Shown here in pieces: positions 33,781-43,615 of a stretch of DNA of 64,000 bases. Location: the NCBI GenBank assembly GCA_963764195.1, contig CAVXRG010000003.1:186001-250000 (forward strand), given 5' to 3'. The stretch comes from JBDSSS01 sp963764195. GTDB taxonomy: Bacteria > Actinomycetota > Actinomycetes > Actinomycetales > Dermatophilaceae. Positions within the stretch are counted from its first letter, which is position 1; each line of letters begins with the position of its first letter. The translations under genes were made by a program, and so were the position numbers. The notes below the pieces were generated by a model. It searched no databases, had not been told where the DNA came from, and worked only from the letters and a program-made list of their open reading frames with translations.

Positions 33781-36700
33781 GTGCGCATGCGCCGTCGTTC
33801 GATCCTGTCTGCCCTCACCGCCACTGCGGTCGTCGGCGCCGGACTCACCACCCCGGTCCTGGCCGTCTCGAGCGCCCGTGCCGCGGACGTGCGGACCGCG
33901 ACCCTCGTCGGGTCGCTGCAGGACGAGCTCGGATGTCCCGGTGACTGGGACCCGACCTGTGCCACGACGGACCTCGACCCGGTCGCCGGCACGACGGCAT
34001 ACGCGAAGGTGTTCACCGTCCCGGCCGGCAGCTACGAGCTCAAGGTCGCGATCAACCATGCCTGGGACGAGAGTTACGGGCAGGGCAGCGGCAACGTGCC
34101 CCTCGTGCTCGCCGGCCCGGCCAAGCTCCGCGTCACCTACGACGACACGACCCACGCCATCGGCGTCGCTCCGGCCGAGCACAACGGGCCTGCCACCAAG
34201 GCCGACGCCGCGCTCGCCACCTCCTCGCTGCGCGAGCTCGCGACCCGTGAGCGCTTCTACTTCGTGATGGCCGACCGCTTCGCCAACGGTGACACGTCCA
34301 ACGACACGGGGGGGCTCACCGGTGGGCGACTCGAGACCGGTCTCGACCCGACCGACAAGGGCTTCTACCACGGGGGCGACCTCAAGGGCGTCACGCAGAA
34401 GCTCGACTACATCTCGGGTCTGGGCACGACCGCGATCTGGCTCACGCCCTCCTTCACCAACCGCCCGGTCCAGGGCTCGGGGTCCGACGCGAGCGCCGGC
34501 TATCACGGTTACTGGATCACCGACTTCACGAAGATCGACCCCCACCTGGGCAGCAACGGGGACATGAAGGCGCTCATCAAGGCCGCGCACGCCAAGGGGA
34601 TGAAGGTCTACTTCGACATCATCACCAACCACACGGCCGACGTCATCTCCTACCAGGAGGGCACGTCCAGCTACGTCGACAAGGCCACCGCTCCGTACAA
34701 GGACGCGTCCGGCGCCGTCTTCGACGATGCGGCGGTCGCTGGCACGAGCGCCTTCCCCAGGCTCGACCCGAAGGTCTCCTTCCCCTACACGCCGGTCCTC
34801 CGCACCGAGGCCGACAAGACCGTCAAGGTCCCGGCCTGGCTCAACGACCCGACGAAGTACCACAACCGCGGTGACTCGACCTTCGCGGGCGAGTCGTCGA
34901 CCTACGGCGACTTCGTCGGTCTCGACGACCTCTTCACCGAGGACCCCGCGGTCGTCCACGGGATGGAGGACATCTACAACACGTGGGTCGACTTCGGCAT
35001 CGACGGCTTCCGCATCGACACGGTCAAGCACGTCAACATGGAGTTCTGGCAGTCCTTCGGCCCGGCCGTTCTCGCGCACGCCAAGGCGGCCGGCAACCCC
35101 GACTTCAACATGTTCGGTGAGGTCTACGACGGAAGTCCCTCCTACGTCAGCGAGTTCACGACCAAGGGCAAGCTCCCCGCGGCTCTGGACTTCCCGTTCC
35201 AGGGCGCTGCCCTCGGGTTCGCCCAGAGCAAGCCGACGACCGGCGTGCGTGACCTCTTCGCCGGCGACGACTACTACACCGACGCCGACTCCAACGCCTA
35301 CGAGCTGCCGACCTTCCTCGGCAACCACGACATGGGCCGCGTCGGCATGATGCTGGCCGGCGCCGGCTACACGGGCGACGAGCTGCTCGCCCGTGACGAG
35401 CTCGCCACGTCCCTGATGTACCTGACCCGGGGCAACCCCGTCGTCTACTACGGGGACGAGCAGGGCTTCACCGGTCCTGGTGGCGACAAGGACTCACGCC
35501 AGGACATGTTCGCCACGAAGACGGCCGACTACGCCGACGACGCCATCGTCGGGAGCACCAAGCCTGCCGGCGCCGGTAGCCACTACGACACGAGGACCCC
35601 GCTCTACCAGGCGATCTCGAAGCTCGCGGCGCTGCGCCAGGCCTACCCGGCGCTCGCCGACGGCGCGCAGATCCACCGCTACGCCTCCGACGCCGCGGGG
35701 ATCTACGCGTTCAGCCGCATCGACAAGAAGGACAAGCGCGAGTTCCTCGTCGTCGCCAACAATGCGACGAGCGCCAAGACCGCGACCCTCGCGACCTACT
35801 CTGCGGCGTCGAAGTTCGCCCCGCTCCTCGGAGCGTCCGCCGACCTCCGAGCCGACAAGGCCGGCCGGGTCACCGTGACCGTCCCGCCGCTGTCGGTGGC
35901 CGTCTACCGGGCGAGGTCGACGATGGAGCGCTCGAAGGCAGCCCCGGCGATCTACCCGACGGCGCCCAGCGCCGGCGGCGTCGTCGGTGGCCGCGCCGAG
36001 ATCGGTGCCGCCATCCCGGCCAACACCTTCGCCGAGGTGACCTTCCTCGAGCGCCCCGTCGGCACCACGGCGTGGACCGCGATCGGTACCGACGACAACG
36101 CTCCCTACCGCGTCTTCCACGACGTGTCGGGGCTGGCCAAGGGCACCCTCGTCGAGTACCGGATGCTCGCCAAGGACCTGTCCGGCCACGTCTCGGCCAC
36201 CTCGACCTACGCCGTCGTCGGTGACGCGACGGCCCCCACCGGCGACACCGGCGGCGGCGGGGGAGTCGGTCCGGTGACCCAGCCGGCCAACGTCAGCGTC
36301 CCCGGCTCGCACAACTCCGAGATGGGGTGCCCCGGTGACTGGCAGCCCGACTGCGACCAGGACCAGCTCACCCTCGACCCCAAGGACGACGTCTGGAAGG
36401 GCACCTACGACCAGATCCCGGCCGGCTCCTACGAGTACAAGGCGGCGATCGACAAGTCGTGGGACGAGAACTACGGCGTCGGCGGCGCGTCCGGCGGCGG
36501 CAACATCGGTTACACCGCCGCCGGCGGACCGGTGACCTTCTACTACGACCACCGCACCCACTGGGCGACGAGCGATGCCCAGGGCACGATCTACACCGCG
36601 CCCGGCAGCTTCCAGAGCGAGCTCGGCTGCCCGGGTGACTGGGACCCCTCCTGCATGCGTTCCTGGCTGCAGGACCCCGACGGTGACGGCACCTTCACGT

Positions 36701-39552
36701 GGAGCTCGACCCAGATCCCCGCCGGCAACTACGAGTTCAAGGTGGCCGAGTCGCTCGGCTGGGCCGCCGCCTACCCGGCAGACAACGTGTCCTTCTCCGT
36801 TCCCGCCGACGGGGTCGTCACGACGATCTCGTTCGACTCCGCGACCAAGGAGGTCTCGGTGAAGACCTCGAAGGCCGGAGCCGCGCCCGACCTGATGAAG
36901 GCCAAGGCGTTCGTCGTCGGCCCCGACCTCGTGGCCTGGCCCGCGACGGCCCTCCCGGCCGGCGTCGACCCCGCCACCCTGGCCTGGCGGCTGCACTGGT
37001 CGGCCACCGGCGGGCTCGGTCTCGACGCGGAGGCGGTGACCGGAGGCTCGGTCGCGACGCTCACCCGTGATCCCGCCGGCCTGCCCGCCGCCCTCCTCGC
37101 GGGGCACCCTGAGCTCAAGGGGGCGGTCGCGCTGCGCGTCGACAAGAAGACCGCCAAGGCGATGCCCGAGATCCTCAAGGGGCAGGTCGCCGTTGGCATG
37201 TACGACTCGACCGGGGTCCTGCTCGACGCCACCGGCGCCCAGACGGCGATCGCTCTCGACGCAATGTATGCCGCTCACGCCCGCAAGCACTCCTACGGCG
37301 TGAGCTTCTCGCGGGGCCGGGTCGGCTTCTCGCTGTGGGCCCCCACGGCGCAGTCGGTCTCGCTGCTGACCTGGCCGGCGGGCTCCCCCGACCGGGCCGC
37401 GTCGGCCGCCACCCGGACCACGATGAAGCGCGGGTCCGACGGTGCGTGGACGGCTGCCCTCGGCTCGCGCGCCAAGAACGCGCGCTACCTCTACGAGGTG
37501 ACCGTCTACGCCCCGACGACGGGGAAGGTCGAGACCAACCTCGTCACCGACCCGAGCTCGGTCGCGCTGACGCTCAACTCGACGCGGTCGGTCGCGGTGG
37601 ACCTCGGCGACACGGCATACATGCCCTCGATCTGGCGCACCACGGCGTCGCCGCCGCTCGCGAAGTTCGTCGACACGACGGTCTACGAGCTGCACATCCG
37701 CGACTACTCGATGAGCGACGCCAAGGTGCCCGCCGCCAAGCGGGGCAGCTATCTCGCCTTCGCCGAGAACGGTGACGGCCGGACGCACCTCAAGGAGCTC
37801 GCCAAGGCGGGCCTCAACACGGTTCACCTGCTGCCGAGCTTTGACATCGCCTCGATCGAGGAGGACCCGGCCAAGCAGGAGAAGCCGGCCTGCGATCTCG
37901 CCTCCTACGCGCCCGACAGCACCGAGCAGCAGAAGTGCGTCACGGCCGTCGCGGGCAAGGACGCCTTCAACTGGGGCTACGACCCCTACCACTACAGCGT
38001 CCCGGACGGGTCCTACGCCTCGAGCGCCACGGCCGCCGACGGGGGCAACCGGGTCGCGGAGTTCCGCACCATGGTCGGCGCGATCCACCAGGACGGCCTG
38101 CGGGTCGTGCTCGACGAGGTCTTCAACCACACGGCGGCCTCCGGCCAGGCGGACACGTCGGTGCTCGACCAGATCGTGCCCGGCTACTACCACCGCCTCG
38201 ACGCGACCGGTGCGGTGCAGACCTCGACGTGCTGCCAGAACGTCGCGACGGAGCACGCCATGGGCGAGAAGCTGATGGTCGACTCGGTCGTGTCGTGGGC
38301 CCGCAACTACAAGGTCGACGGCTTCCGTTTCGACCTCATGGGCCACGCCAGCCGTGCCAACATGCTGGCCGTCCGGGCCGGGCTCGACGCGCTCACCCTC
38401 AGGAAGGACGGCGTCGACGGCAAGAGCATCTACCTCTACGGCGAGGGCTGGAACTTCGGTGAGGTGGCCGACAACGCCCTCTTCACCCAAGCCACCCAGG
38501 GGCAGCTCGGCGGCACCCACATCGGCACCTTCTCGGACCGCATGCGCGATGCGGTCCGCGGCGGTGGCCCGTTCGACGAGGACCCGCGCAAGCAGGGCTT
38601 CGGGTCCGGCGAGGCGACCGACCCCAACGGCGCCGCGATCAACGACGGCGCGACCGCGAGCCTGGCCCACGACACCGACCTCGTCCAGCTCGGGCTGGCC
38701 GGCAACCTCAAGACCTTCTCGTTCACGAGCCAGGCCTCGGGCGCGAAGGTCTCGGGCACGCAGGTGGACTACAACGGCCAGCCGGCCGGCTACGCCGACC
38801 AGCCCGACGAGGTCGTCAGCTACGTCGACGCGCACGACAACGAGACGCTCTTCGACGCGCTCACCTACAAGCTGCCGGTGGCGACCTCGATGGCGGACCG
38901 GGTCCGGATGAACACGGTCTCGCTGGCGACGACTGCGCTGGCCCAGACGCCGTCGTTCTGGCACGCGGGCGCCGACCTGCTGCGGAGCAAGTCGCTCGAC
39001 CGGGACAGCTACGACAGTGGCGACTGGTTCAACCGGCTCGACTGGACCGGGGCCGACAACGGCTTCGGGCACGGTCTGCCGCCCGAGACGCAGAACTCCG
39101 CCAAGTGGCCCTACATGAGGCCGCTGCTCGCCAACGCGGCCCTCAAGCCGTCGGCGGCGAAGGTGGCCGAGGCGAGCGCGATGGCCCAGGACCTGCTCAA
39201 GCTCCGGTTCAGCACCCCGCTGTTCCGGCTCGGGACGGCCGACGCCATCAACGCCAAGGTGAGCTTCCCGGTGTCGGGCACGCCCGACGCGCACGCGGGG
39301 GTCATCGTCATGCGGATCGATGACACGGTCGGCGCCGACGCGGACCCGTCGCTCAAGGGCCTCGTCGTCGTCTTCAACGCCTCGGCCTCAGCCGTGGCGC
39401 AGAAGGTGCCCGGCCTGACCGGCCGGGTCACCCTGAGCCCCGTGCAGGCCGGGGGCGCCGACCCGGTCGTCACGCAGTCGCGGTGGGACGCGGCCAGCTC
39501 CACGCTGACGGTTCCCGCCCGGACCGTGGCGGTCTTCGTCCAGCCGAGCTGA
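33781..39552 (+). CDS. Secreted amylopullulanase: alpha-amylase and pullulanase in one chain
   Basis: 1923 residues. Signal peptide 1-34 (MRRRSILSALTATAVVGAG). X25-type starch module at about 40-140 (ELGCPGDWDP). First GH13 catalytic domain about 155-720, with GFRIDTVKH (nucleophile Asp near 409), MFGEVYD (acid Glu near 446) and GNHD near 516. Two more X25 modules at about 845-930 and 944-1025. CBM48-like region from about 1170, then a pullulanase GH13 with FNWGYDP near 1396, GFRFDLMGH near 1512, LYGEGWNFG near 1550 and DAHDNE near 1681. Hydrolyses alpha-1,4 and alpha-1,6 bonds outside the cell; such chains are known in actinobacteria. An upstream CTTGCAAG suggests maltose-type control. Confidence 0.93.
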   Translation: MRMRRRSILSALTATAVVGAGLTTPVLAVSSARAADVRTATLVGSLQDELGCPGDWDPTCATTDLDPVAGTTAYAKVFTVPAGSYELKVAINHAWDESYGQGSGNVPLVLAGPAKLRVTYDDTTHAIGVAPAEHNGPATKADAALATSSLRELATRERFYFVMADRFANGDTSNDTGGLTGGRLETGLDPTDKGFYHGGDLKGVTQKLDYISGLGTTAIWLTPSFTNRPVQGSGSDASAGYHGYWITDFTKIDPHLGSNGDMKALIKAAHAKGMKVYFDIITNHTADVISYQEGTSSYVDKATAPYKDASGAVFDDAAVAGTSAFPRLDPKVSFPYTPVLRTEADKTVKVPAWLNDPTKYHNRGDSTFAGESSTYGDFVGLDDLFTEDPAVVHGMEDIYNTWVDFGIDGFRIDTVKHVNMEFWQSFGPAVLAHAKAAGNPDFNMFGEVYDGSPSYVSEFTTKGKLPAALDFPFQGAALGFAQSKPTTGVRDLFAGDDYYTDADSNAYELPTFLGNHDMGRVGMMLAGAGYTGDELLARDELATSLMYLTRGNPVVYYGDEQGFTGPGGDKDSRQDMFATKTADYADDAIVGSTKPAGAGSHYDTRTPLYQAISKLAALRQAYPALADGAQIHRYASDAAGIYAFSRIDKKDKREFLVVANNATSAKTATLATYSAASKFAPLLGASADLRADKAGRVTVTVPPLSVAVYRARSTMERSKAAPAIYPTAPSAGGVVGGRAEIGAAIPANTFAEVTFLERPVGTTAWTAIGTDDNAPYRVFHDVSGLAKGTLVEYRMLAKDLSGHVSATSTYAVVGDATAPTGDTGGGGGVGPVTQPANVSVPGSHNSEMGCPGDWQPDCDQDQLTLDPKDDVWKGTYDQIPAGSYEYKAAIDKSWDENYGVGGASGGGNIGYTAAGGPVTFYYDHRTHWATSDAQGTIYTAPGSFQSELGCPGDWDPSCMRSWLQDPDGDGTFTWSSTQIPAGNYEFKVAESLGWAAAYPADNVSFSVPADGVVTTISFDSATKEVSVKTSKAGAAPDLMKAKAFVVGPDLVAWPATALPAGVDPATLAWRLHWSATGGLGLDAEAVTGGSVATLTRDPAGLPAALLAGHPELKGAVALRVDKKTAKAMPEILKGQVAVGMYDSTGVLLDATGAQTAIALDAMYAAHARKHSYGVSFSRGRVGFSLWAPTAQSVSLLTWPAGSPDRAASAATRTTMKRGSDGAWTAALGSRAKNARYLYEVTVYAPTTGKVETNLVTDPSSVALTLNSTRSVAVDLGDTAYMPSIWRTTASPPLAKFVDTTVYELHIRDYSMSDAKVPAAKRGSYLAFAENGDGRTHLKELAKAGLNTVHLLPSFDIASIEEDPAKQEKPACDLASYAPDSTEQQKCVTAVAGKDAFNWGYDPYHYSVPDGSYASSATAADGGNRVAEFRTMVGAIHQDGLRVVLDEVFNHTAASGQADTSVLDQIVPGYYHRLDATGAVQTSTCCQNVATEHAMGEKLMVDSVVSWARNYKVDGFRFDLMGHASRANMLAVRAGLDALTLRKDGVDGKSIYLYGEGWNFGEVADNALFTQATQGQLGGTHIGTFSDRMRDAVRGGGPFDEDPRKQGFGSGEATDPNGAAINDGATASLAHDTDLVQLGLAGNLKTFSFTSQASGAKVSGTQVDYNGQPAGYADQPDEVVSYVDAHDNETLFDALTYKLPVATSMADRVRMNTVSLATTALAQTPSFWHAGADLLRSKSLDRDSYDSGDWFNRLDWTGADNGFGHGLPPETQNSAKWPYMRPLLANAALKPSAAKVAEASAMAQDLLKLRFSTPLFRLGTADAINAKVSFPVSGTPDAHAGVIVMRIDDTVGADADPSLKGLVVVFNASASAVAQKVPGLTGRVTLSPVQAGGADPVVTQSRWDAASSTLTVPARTVAVFVQPS

Positions 39553-39609
39553 GCAGGGTGCTGCGGGTGGGTCGCTGCGGCGGCCCGCCCGTGGCATACC
39601 ATGGGGGGT

Positions 39610-40128
39610 ATGCCGTCCCCCACCTCCGCCACCGCCACCGCACCTCCTGCGGGCGCGGTTCGGCGCTCGCGGCCCCGGCCCCGACCGGTCGCGCTCGTCA
39701 CGTCTGCCGTCCTCACCTTCCTGCTCATCGGTCTCCCGACGGACATCGTGCCCAACCCCGTCTTCGGGCGGGAGGTGCCGGTCCGCCCGTGGGAGCTGCC
39801 GGTGCTGCTCGTGACGAGCGTCCTCACCGGGCTGTGGTTCGGCTACCAGCGGGGGGCGGCGGACCTCTCGCCGCGTCCGGCGGACTCCAATGCACCGGCC
39901 TTCGGGGCCGCCGGTCTCGCCTACCTCGCGGTGGCCTGCCCCGTGTGCAACAAGATCGTCCTGCTCGCGCTCGGCACATCCGGCGCCCTCGGCATCTGGC
40001 AGCCCCTCCAGCCCTGGCTCGCCGGGATCTCGCTCGCGTCCCTGCTCGGCGCCGTGCTCTATGCCGCACGCCGTCGGCCGTGCGCCGATGGCCGGTGTGC
40101 GGTCGACGCGACGGGACCGGCGACGTGA
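39610..40128 (+). CDS. Membrane protein with CPVCNK motif
   Basis: 172 residues with four predicted membrane helices (about 25-45, 58-78, 98-122, 130-150). The third helix contains AVACPVCNKIVLLALGTSGAL, a C-x-x-C in the membrane, and the C-terminus has another Cys pair in RPCADGRCAV. I do not recognise a function; thiol redox, metal or sulfur handling is conceivable. ATG 39610 is chosen because TACCAT lies at 39597-39602, seven bases before it; ATG 39601 is the alternative. Its TGA overlaps the next GTG. Confidence 0.7.
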   Translation: MPSPTSATATAPPAGAVRRSRPRPRPVALVTSAVLTFLLIGLPTDIVPNPVFGREVPVRPWELPVLLVTSVLTGLWFGYQRGAADLSPRPADSNAPAFGAAGLAYLAVACPVCNKIVLLALGTSGALGIWQPLQPWLAGISLASLLGAVLYAARRRPCADGRCAVDATGPAT

Positions 40129-40520
40129 GGCCGGCCGGTGCCCTCCGGAGCACGTTCGTTGGTCGACGAGGACTCGCCGTGGCCGCGCTCTCGGCGCTCG
40201 GCCTCGCTGCCGTCGCGGCCGGGCAGGGCTGGCCGCAGGCCGACGCGCCCCTGTGGTCGCTGCTCGCCCTTGCCACGGCGCTGCTCTCCGCGACCTCGCT
40301 CGCGACCTATGTCCCCGCGGCCGGCACCGGCTGGCGCCCCGACCTCGGCTGCGGCTCCTGCGCCGCGGTCTCGGGTCTCGCCGCCGCCGGTGCCGTCTGG
40401 TTCGTCGCGACCTCGCCGGTGGGCCTCGGGGCCGGCCTCCTCGGCCTCGCCGTGTCCGGCTTCGCGCTCGTCAAGCGCTGGACCGACCCCGAGGTGTGCG
40501 CGGCGGCCGTCACGGGGTGA
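40125..40520 (+). CDS. Small membrane protein with CGSC motif
   Basis: 131 residues, three or four hydrophobic segments (from about 16, 43, 80 and 102). CGSC (GCGSCAAVSGL) lies at the start of the third, with one more Cys near the C-terminus. GTG overlaps the upstream stop as GTGA, so translation is coupled and the two probably act together. No family recognised. Confidence 0.65.
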   Translation: MRPAGALRSTFVGRRGLAVAALSALGLAAVAAGQGWPQADAPLWSLLALATALLSATSLATYVPAAGTGWRPDLGCGSCAAVSGLAAAGAVWFVATSPVGLGAGLLGLAVSGFALVKRWTDPEVCAAAVTG

Positions 40521-40580
40521 GGCGAGACCCGGCCCCCACCGGTGGAGCACGACGGGCCGGAGGAGGGATACGTTGGCGGG

Positions 40581-41537
40581 GTGAGCACTCCAGAGATGAC
40601 CTATCGACAGCTTGGTGACAGCGGCCTGACGGTGAGCGCCGTGGGTGTCGGCTGCAACAACTTCGGTCGACGCGTCGACCAGGAGGGCACGACGGCAGTC
40701 GTCCGCGCCGCCCTCGACCACGGGATCACCCTCTTCGACACGGCAGACATCTACGGCCAGGGTGAGAGCGAGGAGCTGCTCGGGCGTGCCCTCGGCGCCG
40801 AGCGCGAGAACGTCGTCGTCGCAACGAAGTTCGGCATGGACATGCAAGGCGCCAACGGCCCCGACTGGGGAGTGCGCGGGTCCCGCCGCTACATCCGCAA
40901 GGCGGTCGAGGCGAGCCTCCGGCGTCTCGGCACCGACTGGATCGACCTCTACCAGCTGCACCGCCCCGACCCGCAGACGCCGATCGAGGAGACCCTCGCC
41001 GCGCTCGACGAGCTCGTCCGCGACGGACTCGTTCGCTACCTCGGCAGCAGCAACTTCAGCGGATGGCAGGTGGTCGACGCCGACTGGACCGCGCGAGCCG
41101 CCGGGACGGAGCGCTTCGTGTCGGCGCAGAACGAGTACTCCCTGCTCGAGCGCGACGTCGAGGACGAGCTCGTCCCGGCCTGCGAGCACGTCGGGGTCGG
41201 TCTGCTGCCGTTCTTCCCGCTCGCGTCCGGGCTGCTCACCGGGAAGTACCGTCGCGACGCCGACGCCCCCGCGGGCACACGCCTCGCGGGGATGCCGGAC
41301 CGCCTGGCGGGCGCCGACTGGGACACCCTCGAGCGGCTCGAGGCGTATGCAGCCGAGCGCGACCTCCGAATGGTCGACGTCGCCATCGGCGGGCTCGCGG
41401 CCCAACCCGCCGTCGCCTCGGTCATCGCCGGCGCGACGACGCCCGAGCAGATCGCCGACAACGTCGCCGCGGGATCGTGGGAGCCGAGTGCCGAGGACCT
41501 CGTGATCCTCGACGAGATCACCGCGCCCCCCGCCTGA
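40581..41537 (+). CDS. Aldo/keto reductase
   Basis: 318 residues, NADPH-dependent TIM-barrel oxidoreductase. Catalytic tetrad: Asp in FDTADIYGQGESE, the Tyr five residues on, Lys in VVATKFG and His in YQLHRPD; QNEYSLLERDVE and SGLLTGKY are typical of the YajO/PhdA-like AKR group. Substrate unknown. GTG 40581 lies six bases after TACGTT (40569-40574), a possible leaderless start; ATG 40596 is the alternative. Confidence 0.9.
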   Translation: MSTPEMTYRQLGDSGLTVSAVGVGCNNFGRRVDQEGTTAVVRAALDHGITLFDTADIYGQGESEELLGRALGAERENVVVATKFGMDMQGANGPDWGVRGSRRYIRKAVEASLRRLGTDWIDLYQLHRPDPQTPIEETLAALDELVRDGLVRYLGSSNFSGWQVVDADWTARAAGTERFVSAQNEYSLLERDVEDELVPACEHVGVGLLPFFPLASGLLTGKYRRDADAPAGTRLAGMPDRLAGADWDTLERLEAYAAERDLRMVDVAIGGLAAQPAVASVIAGATTPEQIADNVAAGSWEPSAEDLVILDEITAPPA

Positions 41538-41550
41538 CCTCCTCCACCCG

Positions 41551-41665
41551 GTCGAGTGCCCACTTTCCTCCGCGAGCCGCTGGGGGGAAATGGGCACTCG
41601 ACTCACCGAAACCCGTCGAGTGCCCAGTTTGTGACGCCCCGAGCGGGGGAAAATGCGCACTCGAC
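41551..41665. repeat. Family A inverted-repeat element, two diverged copies
   Basis: GTCGAGTGCCCA (41551-41562) with TGGGCACTCGAC (41591-41602), and GTCGAGTGCCCAG (41615) with TGCGCACTCGAC (41654-41665). The arms extend through ACTTTCC/GGAAAT. Fills the gap between convergent genes, so it could also terminate both. Confidence 0.85.
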
Positions 41666-41681
41666 TCGGGAGGGGAGGGGA

Positions 41682-43001
41682 TCAGGGCGTGCGGGCGGGG
41701 GCGCTGGGTGTCCCGGCGCCAGCCGCGGCGCGGCGCACGCGTTCGGCTCGGCGGGCCGGGAGGTAGCAGAGCGCGCCGAGGACGCTGAACGCGCCGGCGA
41801 CGACCATCGCGAGCGGGGTCGACGTGTGCTGTGCGAGCAGGCCGAGCAGGGGAGCGGCGACCCCGAACGCCATCGATGCGACCATCGAGTTGATCGACAG
41901 GACCGTCGAACGGTTGCGCGCCACCGCTTCGCGGTGCAGCAGTGCAGAGTGCGCGGGACCGGCGGAGCCGTGCAGCAGGTAGGTGACGCCGTAGGCGGCG
42001 ATGAGGGCGGCCGGGCCGGCGACCAGCCCCATGACGACCGCCCCCAGCCCGTTGAGGACCCGCGCCGCGATCGCGGTCCCGGCGACGCCGATCCTGCGAC
42101 TGGACCAGCCGGCGAGGGCGGCGCCGAGGGCGAACACGGCCCATCCGGCGGCCGCCACCGGGCCCATGATGGCTCCCGCCCGCTCCTCCCCGCCGACGAG
42201 CTCGGCGAGCCGGATCGGCTGGAAGGTCTCGAACACGATCATCGCGACCGCCCAGAAGAGCTCGACGGCGACGATGCCGCGCAGCACCCGGTTGCTCCGC
42301 AGCAGGCCGAGCCCGTCGCGGACCACGGTGGGAGCCTGCCTCGCCGAGTCCAGCGCACGGCGCGCACCTGAGTCGGCGGTCTGCTCCCTCGGCCGCGGCT
42401 CACGCAGCAGGGCCAGGACCGCGACGAGGTGGACGAGGTTCAGCGCCACGAAGACCGCGACCGGCAGCACGAGCGCGGAGGCGCCCGTGAAGGGGTGCCA
42501 CCAGATGAGGCCTCCCGAGACGAGGGCACCTGCCGCGATGCCCGCACCGAGGACGGTGCCCTGTGCCGCGAGTGAGCCGTCCACGTCGGCGCCCGGCCGA
42601 GACGCGTGCACCGTGTCGACGAACCACGCCTCGAGCGGGCCGGAGTCGAGGGCCCGGAAGACGCCAGTCAGCACCGCCGCGACGAGGAAGACCCAGAAGG
42701 AGTGTGCGACGAGCAGGACGGTGCTCGCAGCGACGTTGACCACGGCGGAGACGACGAAGACGGGCCGCCGGCCGAAGACGTCCGCGAAACCGCTTGTCGG
42801 CAGCTCGAGGAGGAAGACCGCGAGCCCCCCGGCCGACGACACAGTGAGGGCCTGCGCGATGGTGAGCCCGCGCTCGAGCTGCCACAGCGTGAGGATCCCG
42901 ATGACGAGACCGACGGGGAACCAGCGGGTCAGGGTGAGAGTCAGGAAGACCCTCCGCGCGGCCTCCGGGGAGAGCAGCGACGACGCCTGCCCGGCGCTCA
43001 C
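41682..43001 (-). CDS. MFS transporter, regulated by the adjacent ArsR-type protein
   Basis: 439 residues, about twelve helices. The loop 2-3 motif is GFADVFGRRPVFVVSA. Its GTG overlaps the stop of the ArsR-family gene by four bases (GTGA), so the two form an operon. Drug or metabolite efflux is the likely role; no substrate is evident. The longer frame upstream is an Arg/Pro-rich stretch inside the regulator and is rejected. Confidence 0.88.
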   Translation of the reverse strand: MSAGQASSLLSPEAARRVFLTLTLTRWFPVGLVIGILTLWQLERGLTIAQALTVSSAGGLAVFLLELPTSGFADVFGRRPVFVVSAVVNVAASTVLLVAHSFWVFLVAAVLTGVFRALDSGPLEAWFVDTVHASRPGADVDGSLAAQGTVLGAGIAAGALVSGGLIWWHPFTGASALVLPVAVFVALNLVHLVAVLALLREPRPREQTADSGARRALDSARQAPTVVRDGLGLLRSNRVLRGIVAVELFWAVAMIVFETFQPIRLAELVGGEERAGAIMGPVAAAGWAVFALGAALAGWSSRRIGVAGTAIAARVLNGLGAVVMGLVAGPAALIAAYGVTYLLHGSAGPAHSALLHREAVARNRSTVLSINSMVASMAFGVAAPLLGLLAQHTSTPLAMVVAGAFSVLGALCYLPARRAERVRRAAAGAGTPSAPARTP

Positions 43002-43615
43002 CGCTGACCGCCCGTCGGCGGACGGTCGAGGTCGAGCGGGTAGGCGAATGCGTAGACGGCGACCCGGCGGGCCCGCGGGTTGCCCTGCCCGACCCGGCGG
43101 TAGCGCTCGATGAGGTCCCACATCTCCGACCGGAGGCCCTCGAGCGCCTCGGCGGTGACGAGGACCGAGGCGTCGCTCGAGCCGCACGCGTCCTGCCAGT
43201 CGGTGGGCCACGTCGTCGACACGTCGAGCCACCGGTCGTACTGCTCGGCGAAGTGCCGGGCGTAGTCGCGGGTCAGCCAGTTCAGGGCCGTCTCCGAGTC
43301 CTCGTCGCCCTCGAAGTCGCTGGGGTTCCACGAATGCTGCTCGGAGGTGGCCCGCCAGAGCCGTTGCTTGCCCCGGCCGTCACCGGTGTCGGAGACGAGT
43401 CCGACCGACTCGAGCTTGCGCAGGTGGTAGCTGGTCGCGCCGGAGTTCGTGCCGAGGACCGCGGCCAGGGCGGTGGCGGTGGACGGTCCGCCGCGTCGCA
43501 GCGAGCCGAGCAGGCGCGACCGCAGCGGGTGCGCGAGGACGCGGAGGCTCTCGGGCGTCAGCCAGAGGTTGTCGGTGCCCTCCGCGGGGTCGGGTTCGGT
43601 AGGTTGTGCATCCAT
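42998..43615 (-). CDS. ArsR/HTH_5 family transcriptional regulator
   Basis: 205 residues. Winged helix about 20-90: LAHPLRSRLLGSLRRGGPSTATAL, then TSYHLRKLESVGLV. No metal-binding CxC, so it is probably not a metal sensor. The C-terminal half (WLTRDYARHFAEQYDRWLD) resembles the DUF4180-like domain of helix-turn-helix proteins fused to MFS regulators. Divergent from rplM. The ATG 43615 lies inside a perfect 21-bp inverted repeat, suggesting autorepression; a GTG at 43639 is also in frame. Confidence 0.85.
   Translation of the reverse strand: MDAQPTEPDPAEGTDNLWLTPESLRVLAHPLRSRLLGSLRRGGPSTATALAAVLGTNSGATSYHLRKLESVGLVSDTGDGRGKQRLWRATSEQHSWNPSDFEGDEDSETALNWLTRDYARHFAEQYDRWLDVSTTWPTDWQDACGSSDASVLVTAEALEGLRSEMWDLIERYRRVGQGNPRARRVAVYAFAYPLDLDRPPTGGQR

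Noticed and set aside
35494..39294. 1266-codon open frame on the minus strand opposite the amylopullulanase
   Set aside because: It mirrors a real gene with matched motifs; long antisense frames are expected in GC-rich codon usage. Its product is Arg/Val/Asp/Gly-rich with no family features.
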